Assembly: GCF_001953885.1 (NCBI RefSeq)
Contig: NZ_MQUS01000003.1
Location: forward strand, 186,001 to 250,000
Source: Streptomyces sp. IMTB 2501
GTDB lineage: Bacteria > Actinomycetota > Actinomycetes > Streptomycetales > Streptomycetaceae
DNA: 64,000 nucleotides
Reading direction: 5' to 3'
The notes below the pieces were generated by a model. That model did not search any database and was not told the origin of the DNA. It saw only the letters and a program-made list of their open reading frames with translations. Position numbers and translations under genes: made by a program. Every line of letters starts with the position of its first letter. The stretch's first letter is position 1. Below are positions 46,616-53,182 of the stretch, piece after piece.

Positions 46616-46872
46616 TGCGCGGCCAGCGCCTGCCAGATCGTCACCACGAGCGCGCCCAGTGCTGTCAGCGCGGCGAGCGAGGGCAGCGGCCAGCGTGTGT
46701 GTTCCAGTGAGACCATGCGGGAGTTCAGCTCGTCCAGCTCCTTGGCGGTCTCCTCGGTGCGATGACTGAGCAACGCCAGCCCGCCCTCGACGCGGGCGTA
46801 GGCCACGTCGAGGCGGCGCCGTAACTCTGCGAGTTCTCCGTGGACCACGGGATGCTCCGGTTCGGCGGTCAC
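46612..46872 (-). CDS. Small tail-anchored membrane protein
   Basis: An 86-residue protein of unknown function. Residues 10-60 form a likely coiled coil (ELAELRRRLDVAYARVEGGL, RTEETAKELDELNSRMVSLE), and a C-terminal helix (LPSLAALTALGALVVTIWQAL) would anchor it with only a few residues outside. The GTG start is chosen because AAAGGAG lies seven bases upstream; ATG starts further upstream lack one. It may modulate the adjacent signalling or secretion proteins, but nothing in the sequence proves this. Confidence 0.72.
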   Translation of the reverse strand: MTAEPEHPVVHGELAELRRRLDVAYARVEGGLALLSHRTEETAKELDELNSRMVSLEHTRWPLPSLAALTALGALVVTIWQALAAH

Positions 46873-47015
46873 GAGTCCACTCCTTTCGGTAGTCGGCATG
46901 GATGGTTCCGCATCCCTTGCATGCGCATGAGGAGTCAACTCGCCTGGTGGGCGCGTGGGGAGCGTGTGCGACGGGCATATGCGTGCCCGGCGCGCACACG
47001 GGGAGTGAAACAGAT

Positions 47016-47045
47016 GGGCCCGGCACCGAGTACGGTGCCGGGCCC
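47016..47045. terminator. Perfect 13-bp hairpin terminator
   Basis: GGGCCCGGCACCG and CGGTGCCGGGCCC flank AGTA. It lies 21 bases downstream of the dehydrogenase fragment's stop on the minus strand and is its natural terminator, still intact although the gene is truncated. Confidence 0.85.
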
Positions 47046-47066
47046 GTAAGTCGTAGCTCTGTGTGA

Positions 47067-47222
47067 TCAGGCGTAGGTGTGGAACCCCGAGCCGGTCTTC
47101 CGGCCGAGTCGGCCCGCGTCGACCATGCGCTGCGGCAGCGGGGGAGCGGCGTACAGCGGCTCCTTGTACTCGGCGTACACGCTGTCAGTGTGCGCGATCA
47201 CTGCCCTCACCTGCGGGTTCAT
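47067..47222 (-). pseudogene. 3' fragment of a 3-hydroxyacyl-CoA (3-hydroxybutyryl-CoA) dehydrogenase
   Basis: Read on the minus strand, about 50 codons encode NPQVRAVIAHTDSVYAEYKE, then PLYAAPPLPQRMVDAGRLGR and KTGSGFHTYA before TGA. This is the conserved C terminus of 3-hydroxybutyryl-CoA dehydrogenases. Upstream of NPQV the similarity ends abruptly at about 47220 where the integrase relic begins, so the gene has lost its 5' part or been split by an inserted element whose other end lies beyond the window. It has no start codon of its own. Confidence 0.75.
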
Positions 47223-47485
47223 GGCCTGTTGCGTGCCTGCGTGCCTGCGTGCCTGCGTGCCTGCGGGGCGCCCAGGGATTTCTCAGGGACATTCGGTTGT
47301 GGATCTTGACTGAACCACTCGTCCATGGCGGCGAGGCCCCGCTTGGCCGCACCGGGCCTGAAATGAGCGTAGTGCGTCAGTGTGGTCGGCGGCGAAGCAT
47401 GCCCGAGCCACGCCGACACGCTCACGACCGACTCGCCGGCCTCAAGCTGGGTGCTCGCGTACGTGTGCCGGAGGACGTGGAACAT
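47219..47485 (-). pseudogene. C-terminal relic of a tyrosine recombinase (integrase)
   Basis: About 60 codons are clearly the end of a phage/AICE-type integrase: FHVLRHTYASTQLEAG carries the HxxR motif, and VSAWLGHASPPTTLTHYAHF has the second His and the catalytic Tyr. The frame then runs through NVPEKSLGAPQ into an Arg/Ala tail encoded by tandem repeats and stops inside the dehydrogenase fragment. Upstream of FHVL the frame meets a stop after 11 unrelated codons, so the N-terminal two thirds are missing. It marks the left edge of a degraded integrative element. Confidence 0.8.
47231..47265. repeat. Four 8-bp tandem repeats at the element/backbone junction
   Basis: GCGTGCCT is repeated exactly four times and followed by a partial GCG. 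It sits in the 3' end of the integrase relic, within 10-45 bases of where the dehydrogenase homology ends. It may be a slippage product or part of the old attachment region. Confidence 0.9.
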
Positions 47486-47499
47486 GTCCTCCCTGGAGG

Positions 47500-47577
47500 A
47501 GGCCGTTGATCCAGATCATTGAGGCGCGGAGGTGGAGGCCGGGGAGGTAGGTCTCGGGCTGCGGCTGCCGAATATTT
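47500..47577 (-). pseudogene. Possible short transposase relic
   Basis: The minus strand between two stop codons reads NIRQPQPETYLPGLHLRASM then IWINGL, reminiscent of C-terminal ends of actinobacterial IS transposases. Only about 26 codons exist and the frame does not continue into the integrase relic. I am not certain of the family; it is listed as a probable mobile-element scrap. Confidence 0.25.
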
Positions 47578-47668
47578 CATCCGACCAGGTCAGGCTGGCG
47601 TGCTGGGAAAGGTGGCTTCTGGCGAGCCGGTCTCGGCGGCGTATGTCCACGACGGCTGTGGGAAGGGC

Positions 47669-47895
47669 CTGCTCGGCGTGCGACGGCTATCGCGGATGAA
47701 GCTCGCCACGTGGTCTCCGGAGCGGCAACACGAGGACGTGCTGACTGCCGCCGCGTCTGTCGGGTGCCACATCATCGGCTGTGCCGACGACTGGGAGGTG
47801 TCGGCAGCCGAAGCTGGGCCCTCGGCTTCGCGATGAGAGGGGGCTGTACGACGGTGGCTGCAGACGTGGATCGGCTCGGCCGCAACGTCGTGGAC
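47669..47895 (+). pseudogene. Frameshifted serine recombinase (resolvase) relic
   Basis: GVRRLSRMKLATWSPERQHE, then DVLTAAASVGCHIIGCADDW and EVSA match the N-terminal domain of large serine recombinases (SPERQ and DDxEVSG region). The frame then ends, but 30 bases on a second frame resumes with TTVAADVDRLGRNVVDT, the DRLxRN motif that normally follows. The single-frame shift between the two halves and the missing C-terminal DNA-binding part show a dead gene. Confidence 0.65.
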
Positions 47896-47988
47896 ACACG
47901 ACTTCGCCCTGACATCTCGTGTCGCATGCAGACCAGAACCCGGCGTACAGCCCGACTCGTCTGCCGCCACCTGCGGCTTTGCCCGGGG

Positions 47989-48018
47989 AAGGGCCTCTGA
48001 CCTGCAGAGGAGGCCCTT
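47989..48018. terminator. Hairpin downstream of the recombinase relic
   Basis: Perfect 9-bp arms AAGGGCCTC and GAGGCCCTT enclose a 12-base loop containing CTGCAGAG; TTCC follows. It could be an old terminator of the element's integrase or recombinase genes. Confidence 0.5.
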
Positions 48019-48054
48019 TCCGATCTTTCAGGGGTTTGCCGAGTTACGTGGCGG

Positions 48055-48106
48055 AAAGTCCCTCGGAAGTCCCTCGGACAGCGCTGAAAGTCCCTGAAAA
48101 GTCCCT
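48055..48106. repeat. Four direct repeats of AAGTCCCT (att-arm-like)
   Basis: AAAGTCCCT, AAGTCCCT, AAAGTCCCT and AAAAGTCCCT occur in the same orientation within 52 bases, the first two separated by three bases and the last two by two. Clustered short direct repeats near an integrase resemble the arm-type sites of tyrosine-integrase attP regions. This is inferred from position only. Confidence 0.6.
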
Positions 48107-48411
48107 GGCGCGTAGGCGAGGTGGACGCCTCTGACCAGGGAACAGAACATGGTCCCGTCGGTCTCAGCAGGCGGCTCTGCGACCTCCCGTGAGGCAGGGC
48201 TGATGTCGTTGTAGCGTGGCCACGAGAGCGACGATCGCGGTGCCGTTGATGCCCTCCGCCTCGGCTGTGGCGGGCGGGGATTGGAGGCGGCGGAACGAGT
48301 GGGCGGGTCGGCCCGAAGGGCTCGCGTTGGTTGGTGCTGATGGCCGTCGCATCGCTCTGAAATCGACCCCCTTCCTCAAGTGCTTCGAGCGCTCGCAATA
48401 CGGTCGTAGCC
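48107..48411. other. Gene-free stretch in the element remnant
   Basis: No frame with convincing codon use, ribosome site or recognisable protein was found on either strand. It appears to be decayed mobile-element DNA leading to the small membrane-protein gene. Confidence 0.5.
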
Positions 48412-48687
48412 GTGCGCTTCGACGACAATGAGCCCGTCTTCAAGCGGAGCAAGTGGGGGACGAACCGCTACGAGTACAATCCGCGGAACCCCGTAGGCTT
48501 CGCCTTGATCGTGGTGGCCATCGGCTTCGCTGTGGTGATGCTGCTCCTGATGCACAACCACGCAGGGCCATTTGCGCCGCCAGACACGTCGTGGAGTCCG
48601 GCGCCGGACATGTCACGGTGGGCGCCACCAGCAGAGGATCCACCCGGGCCAACTCCGTCGGAGTCGGTGTATTCGCCAGGGCCATGA
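48412..48687 (+). CDS. Small membrane protein of unknown function
   Basis: A 91-residue protein. A polar, basic N terminus (MRFDDNEPVFKRSKWGTNRY) precedes one transmembrane helix (GFALIVVAIGFAVVMLLLM, about 29-47) and a Pro/Ser-rich outer tail (SWSPAPDMSRWAPPAEDPPG). It starts with GTG without a strong ribosome site. Codon use favours coding. It lies between the element relics and the secreted-protein operon; possible partner of that system but this is only positional. Confidence 0.55.
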   Translation: MRFDDNEPVFKRSKWGTNRYEYNPRNPVGFALIVVAIGFAVVMLLLMHNHAGPFAPPDTSWSPAPDMSRWAPPAEDPPGPTPSESVYSPGP

Positions 48688-49093
48688 ACGTCTGAGCGGG
48701 TGGTGAGGTGATCCCTTGAGCGGAAGGCTACGCCCGTCATGCGCTGGCCGGGCTGCCCGAACGGCGGCATAGCAGAGCTCCTGCCAAGGCCGAGGTAGGG
48801 GCTCCTTCCGTACCAGCCATTCGCGAGACGCCCCTGCGTCTGACGACGGACGCCGCCCCTGCCCCGTTTCTGGGTGCAACAAGGAGGTAGCCAGAGACGG
48901 CAGCGTAGCTGTGACGTACGGCACGGTCACTTTCCGGTCAGTCGCGGGCTACGAGCGGCGTCAAAATTCTGTGACCAGGCAAGATCACGACTATCGTGCC
49001 TGGGTTGCTTCTGTTACGGATGGGGATGGCAGGGGCACCACAAGCGAGTGGCTAAGGTGCTGCTGAGGGGCTGATCGCACGGGGGAGGGCTCG
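48688..49093. other. Intergenic region upstream of the type VII-like operon
   Basis: About 400 bases without a supported gene. It contains the inverted repeats at 48975-49003 and probably the operon promoter, but no clear -10/-35 pair could be picked. GGGGGAGGG immediately before the first gene is its ribosome site. Confidence 0.5.
48975..49003. promoter_or_regulatory. Overlapping inverted repeats, candidate operator
   Basis: CCAGGCA (48975-48981) pairs with TGCCTGG (48997-49003), and inside them CACGACTATCGTG is a second perfect palindrome with a CTA centre. The two share bases, so they cannot both form hairpins at once. The site is 90 bases before the first gene of the type VII-like operon, a sensible operator position. 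Confidence 0.45.
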
Positions 49094-49648
49094 ATGGCTG
49101 GCAACACGGGGGATCCGCAGGCAACTGCGGCTGCGCTGGAAGCGGCTGCTGGCGCGCTGGCCGCGTCCGGCATAGGCCCGATCGCAAGTGCTGGTGCCGT
49201 CATGGCCCAGGAACTGCGGGTCGAGGCTGAAACTCTGACCACCTTCAAGAACCGGGTGAACGACCTTCTGACTCAGCTGGAGAAGTCCAAGGCCGCCCCG
49301 CAGAGGATCGCGGACGGCGGCCTGCCGACGGGGCGGTTGGGTAACTTCGACGAAGCCGACGCGCTCCACGGCGCCTACACCCAGGTGCATTCCCAGCTGG
49401 AGCGCCTTTCCAAGCAATTGGCGCTGCAGATCGAGGGGCTGATGGTCACGGTCGACGCGTCGAAGAGCAACTATCACAATCTCGACGCCGACGTTCGCGA
49501 TCGCCTGCACCGCATCCGTGTCGAGGCCGACAAGCTGGCTGTGAATGAGAGTCGGCCGGGACCAAAGGGACACGTTGACGGTGGGGCGGGGGCGTCCGGC
49601 CATGGCCGGCACGGCTCCACGTCGGACTCGCAGGCAGGCGACTTGTGA
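49094..49648 (+). CDS. Helical, WXG100/PE-like protein heading a type VII-like operon
   Basis: A 184-residue protein, predicted nearly all alpha-helical in residues 8-155 (TAAALEAAAGALAASGIGPI; LTTFKNRVNDLLTQLEKSKA; YTQVHSQLERLSKQLALQIE) with a Gly/Ser/His-rich disordered tail. No signal peptide. The size, two long helices and position before a WXG-bearing gene suggest a secreted helical-hairpin partner as in WXG100/PE proteins, though no WxG motif is visible in it. GGGGGAGGG precedes the ATG. Function unknown. Confidence 0.72.
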   Translation: MAGNTGDPQATAAALEAAAGALAASGIGPIASAGAVMAQELRVEAETLTTFKNRVNDLLTQLEKSKAAPQRIADGGLPTGRLGNFDEADALHGAYTQVHSQLERLSKQLALQIEGLMVTVDASKSNYHNLDADVRDRLHRIRVEADKLAVNESRPGPKGHVDGGAGASGHGRHGSTSDSQAGDL

Positions 49649-49708
49649 TGTCCGTGGTGATGAGACAGTGCGACGGGATGGTTTCGACAGGGAAGGCGGT
49701 GGGGCTCC

Positions 49709-51397
49709 ATGTCTGACTTTGCCAGCCGCATGTGGGAGACGGTCAGGCAGGAGCGGTTCCTGCTCCAAGACCCCGAACAGCTGTGGGCCATGGTCGAGTC
49801 GGCCGACGGTCCGACCGCAAGTAGCCTCGGTGAGCTTTTGACGGAGGCCGCCAAGACGATCAAGGAGATCGGCGGCGATCTGCGGACCCACAGCATGGCG
49901 GTCGAGTGGGAGGGCGAGGGGGGCGCGGCGTTCCGGACGTGGTGCTACCAAGCAGCGCTGACCACAGTGAGCCTGGGCGATTACAGCGAGAACGCGGGCA
50001 AGTGGCTGGGCCACGCGGCGGACACGCTGCACGAGGTCAAGCCCCAGCTGGAGATCCTGCGGAAGCAGAGCGCGGGCCCGCGCTCGGTGCTGGAGGCGCA
50101 CGCGTCGAAGGCGACGAACGTCGGCGATCACAGCGGCGGTCCGTCGGACTCCGAGGTAACGAAGGCCAAGACCCGGTACGCCAACACCCGTGCCGAGGCC
50201 GGTGGGCTGATGATGAAACTCGCCCAGTCGTACACAGCATCCACGGAACAGATCCACGCGCTGGAGGCACCGAATTTTCCCGAACTGCCGGAACAGTTCG
50301 TGCCTACCAACGTCCGCGACGGAGCCCCTGTTGCTGTCCCGACCACGCAGGGGAACGCGGGTTCGGCGACAGTTGCCCGTGTGGAGCCGAACGCCCATGA
50401 GGCGGCGATCGGTTCCCGTTCCGGCGCGACCGGTTCGCTGCCTCAGCCGTCCACGACGCATCGTCCGAAGAGTCAGGTCGACGTCCCTCATCATGTGCTG
50501 CCGAACGCTCATGTGGATGTACCGAACACGGTGATCGACAGCACTGGAACTCTTCCGCCCGCCCCGACGGTGCCTCCCGCCCATTCGGCGCCGTCGGCTG
50601 GGCCGAGCGGCCCGGACGTAAGGACGCCGTCGGCGACCGGTGCGCTTCCACCCGTTTTCGGGGTCGGAAAAGTGCCGACACCGGGTGTTCGGGGAGGCGG
50701 TGAGCGTCCCGTATACGGAGGGCGGGGCTCATTGCCCGCACCATCGGGACCGGGCAGTTCCGGGAGTCCGCGCGTCCCTGGACGTGGGCCTTACGGTCCC
50801 AGCGTGAATGGGAGCGAGCCTGACCCTGAGCGCGGGCCGCTCAGTCCCAGCCCCGCCCGAGGCGCCAACGGCATCACAGGCGGCCGCCCGGTCTCACCGT
50901 CGGCAGGAAGACCTCCCGGTGGGATTCCGCGTGGCAACGTCATTGGGGGTACTCCGAACGAGCAGCAGCCTCCAAGGGGCCGTGGCACGACGCCCGGACG
51001 CCCTACTGCCAGGACCACGTCGACCCGCGGCGACGACCCCGTCGTGAACCGCGAGGGCGCACCGAGGGGGCGCATGCCCGCCACGTCCAACGGCATCGTA
51101 GGGGGACAGCCCAGACCCTCCCGAGACCGCCGACGGGCAGGGACCACCTCGCAAGGCGTACGGCCCGCTGGTGAAACAACCGCAGACGAGTCACTGCCGC
51201 GCCGTGGTGGCTCATCCCGTGGCGCCTCCGCCTCCGCCCGGAAGCGTGACGACCGCTCCCTTCGCGACAGGCGCGCTGACAGCCGAGCAGCCGACCGAAC
51301 AGAGGACGGGGATCTCCAGGCAGAAGCCAGGGAGAGCCGACCGACCCCGCCGCCCCTGCCTAAAGGGCCCGATGGAGACCTAGGACGAGAAGGATGA
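49709..51397 (+). CDS. WXG/PPE-like protein with long proline-rich C-terminal region
   Basis: A 562-residue protein. The N-terminal about 190 residues are helical and contain WEG at 67-69 (AVEWEGEGGAAFRTW), the turn motif of WXG100 and PPE folds. A second helical segment includes KTRYANTRAEAGGLMMKLAQSY. From residue about 205 to the end it is a disordered Pro/Gly/Ser/Arg-rich tail. No signal peptide. The layout resembles PPE or EspB-type substrates of type VII secretion. It ends three bases before the protease start, so the genes are co-translated. Confidence 0.75.
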   Translation: MSDFASRMWETVRQERFLLQDPEQLWAMVESADGPTASSLGELLTEAAKTIKEIGGDLRTHSMAVEWEGEGGAAFRTWCYQAALTTVSLGDYSENAGKWLGHAADTLHEVKPQLEILRKQSAGPRSVLEAHASKATNVGDHSGGPSDSEVTKAKTRYANTRAEAGGLMMKLAQSYTASTEQIHALEAPNFPELPEQFVPTNVRDGAPVAVPTTQGNAGSATVARVEPNAHEAAIGSRSGATGSLPQPSTTHRPKSQVDVPHHVLPNAHVDVPNTVIDSTGTLPPAPTVPPAHSAPSAGPSGPDVRTPSATGALPPVFGVGKVPTPGVRGGGERPVYGGRGSLPAPSGPGSSGSPRVPGRGPYGPSVNGSEPDPERGPLSPSPARGANGITGGRPVSPSAGRPPGGIPRGNVIGGTPNEQQPPRGRGTTPGRPTARTTSTRGDDPVVNREGAPRGRMPATSNGIVGGQPRPSRDRRRAGTTSQGVRPAGETTADESLPRRGGSSRGASASARKRDDRSLRDRRADSRAADRTEDGDLQAEARESRPTPPPLPKGPDGDLGREG

Positions 51398-51399
51398 CC

Positions 51400-52707
51400 A
51401 TGCGCAGCTGCAGCGAGCGGGCCGGATGGCGCAGCCGGGCCGTGTCCGCAGCCGTCGGGGTCTTGTTGGCGAGCTTCGCCGTCACCCCCGCCCACGCTGA
51501 GACCATCAAAGACCAGCAGTGGCACTTGAAGGCCATGCAGGCCGAGCAGATGTGGAAGGTCAGCACGGGCAAGGGCATCACGGTCGCGGTGATCGACACC
51601 GGGGTGCAGGCCGACATCCCCGACCTGCGTGGTCAGGTCGTGGCGGGCAAGAACTACTCCAAGCATCCTGGGGACGAACGCAGTGACTACGACGGTCACG
51701 GCACCGGTATGGCCGTTCTCATCGCAGGCACCGGCGGCCGGGGCATCGCCAATGGCTCCTATGGGCTGGCCCCAGGCGCGAAGATCCTGCCGATCCGCAT
51801 CCCGGACTTCATCGAGCAAAGCCGTGCCGACGGCAACCCGGACGACTACCCCACCTACATGGCCAAGGCCATTCGATTCGCGGCCGACTCGGACGCCCAG
51901 GTCATCAACATCTCGCAGGCGAGTACCGCGCACTCCAAGGAGTTGACGGACGCCGTCGCCTACGCGCTGTCCAAGGGCAAACTGATCTTCGCGGGCGTGG
52001 GTAATGACGGCGACGCCCTCAACGAAGTCAATTACCCGGCGGCGACTCCTGGTGTAGTGGGTGTTGGGGCGATCGACGAAAGCGTCAAAGTGACGAAGGA
52101 GTCCGAGCACGGCCCCCAGGTCGATCTGGTAGCGCCTGGTCAGGACATGGTGGCTGCGTGCATCGAAAGCAGCACAAAGGTGTGTAAGACGCACGGCACC
52201 AGCGACGCCACGGCGATTGCCTCCGCTTCCGCAGCCCTGATCTGGTCCAATCATCCGAACTGGACCAACAACCAGGTCCTGCGGGTCATGCTCGACACGG
52301 CGAGCAAGCCAACGAGCGGCAAGGAGCGCACCGACTACCTGGGCTACGGCGCCGTCCGCCCCCGCATCGCGCTGACCAACCCCGGCGACCCCGGTCCTGC
52401 CGGCGTCTACCCGCTGCCCGACTTCAAGCAAGCCGTGTCCAAGGCACCGAACGGGTCGGCTACGGCCTCCTCGAAGGATGGCAGCAACCCATCGCCGGCA
52501 GCATCCGCGTCTACGGGCGGCGGCTCTGCACTGCCATGGATTCTCGGGGGTGCGGGAGTTGTCGTGGTTGCGGGTGGGGCTCTAGCCGCTGCGGCGGTAC
52601 GTAGGCGGCGACGTGCAGCGGCGGTAGCCCAGGCTCCCGGATCCACGCTGGCTGGGCCGGGGCAGACGCCGTGGTACGGAGACAGTAATTACGGGGGGAG
52701 GCCCTGA
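51400..52707 (+). CDS. Second mycosin-like subtilisin protease
   Basis: A 435-residue S8 protease with a Sec signal (AVSAAVGVLLASFAVTPAHA), catalytic Asp66 (VAVIDTGVQAD), His100 (YDGHGTGMA) and Ser268 (HGTSDATAIAS), then a Ser/Ala-rich linker, a transmembrane helix (WILGGAGVVVVAGGALAAAA) and an Arg-rich inner end. Two cysteines (AACIESSTKVCK) may form a disulfide. ATG is chosen over one two codons upstream because GAGAAGG is spaced correctly only for this one. It diverges clearly from the mycosin at 31.7 kb. Mycosins are needed for type VII secretion, sometimes independently of proteolysis. Confidence 0.88.
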   Translation: MRSCSERAGWRSRAVSAAVGVLLASFAVTPAHAETIKDQQWHLKAMQAEQMWKVSTGKGITVAVIDTGVQADIPDLRGQVVAGKNYSKHPGDERSDYDGHGTGMAVLIAGTGGRGIANGSYGLAPGAKILPIRIPDFIEQSRADGNPDDYPTYMAKAIRFAADSDAQVINISQASTAHSKELTDAVAYALSKGKLIFAGVGNDGDALNEVNYPAATPGVVGVGAIDESVKVTKESEHGPQVDLVAPGQDMVAACIESSTKVCKTHGTSDATAIASASAALIWSNHPNWTNNQVLRVMLDTASKPTSGKERTDYLGYGAVRPRIALTNPGDPGPAGVYPLPDFKQAVSKAPNGSATASSKDGSNPSPAASASTGGGSALPWILGGAGVVVVAGGALAAAAVRRRRRAAAVAQAPGSTLAGPGQTPWYGDSNYGGRP

Positions 52708-52708
52708 G

Positions 52709-53146
52709 ATGGCGTGGGACGAGTGGGAGCAGCTGAAGGCCGACGCGCTGGCCCGTCGGCAGGACGGGATGCGGCTGGACAGTGCTGCGGGCGTGGGAGG
52801 AAGCGGCGCCGCGGGTGCCCCTGATCTGAAGACGAACAAGGCGGGGAACGACGCCGCAGTCAAGGCCTTGCAGGATGAGATACCGCGGGACACGGACAAG
52901 GCCGGCAGTCACGCCGACGAGTCCACAGCCACGGCCGTGCGGGAGTTCAGCGGCTGGCAGACCGGCTCCGGGCTCAAGGACGCCCACGCGGAATGGGAGT
53001 TGCAGGTCAAGAACCTGAAGGGGCGCCTGGGGCAGGACAAGGAGGCGCTGGAGGGCAGCCACCAGCATCTCCAGTACGTCGACTACGGCGTCGGCAGTCG
53101 GACAGTGCAGATCAAGGCCGGGCCCCACCAGGGGCGCGAGGTCTAG
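52709..53146 (+). CDS. Small WXG-like helical protein
   Basis: A 145-residue protein beginning MAWDEWEQLKADALARRQDG, a helix rich in Trp/Asp/Glu. The middle is helical with EFSGWQTGSGLKDAHAEWEL, in which GWQTG resembles a WxG turn at residue 83. No signal peptide. It starts two bases after the protease stop. Proteins with this MxWDEWEQLK start accompany type VII-like operons in streptomycetes (recalled, not searched). Likely a secreted partner or chaperone for the large protein encoded next. Confidence 0.72.
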   Translation: MAWDEWEQLKADALARRQDGMRLDSAAGVGGSGAAGAPDLKTNKAGNDAAVKALQDEIPRDTDKAGSHADESTATAVREFSGWQTGSGLKDAHAEWELQVKNLKGRLGQDKEALEGSHQHLQYVDYGVGSRTVQIKAGPHQGREV

Positions 53147-53182
53147 GAAATCGGGGAAACGGGGACGGGGAGAAGGACGGGC

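Noticed and set aside
47590..47970. Minus-strand 126-codon frame opposite the recombinase relic
   Set aside because: No recognisable motif, and the plus strand holds clear recombinase similarity.
48164..48452. Several small frames in the 48.1-48.4 kb gap
   Set aside because: Codon use and composition do not favour any, and none has a ribosome site.
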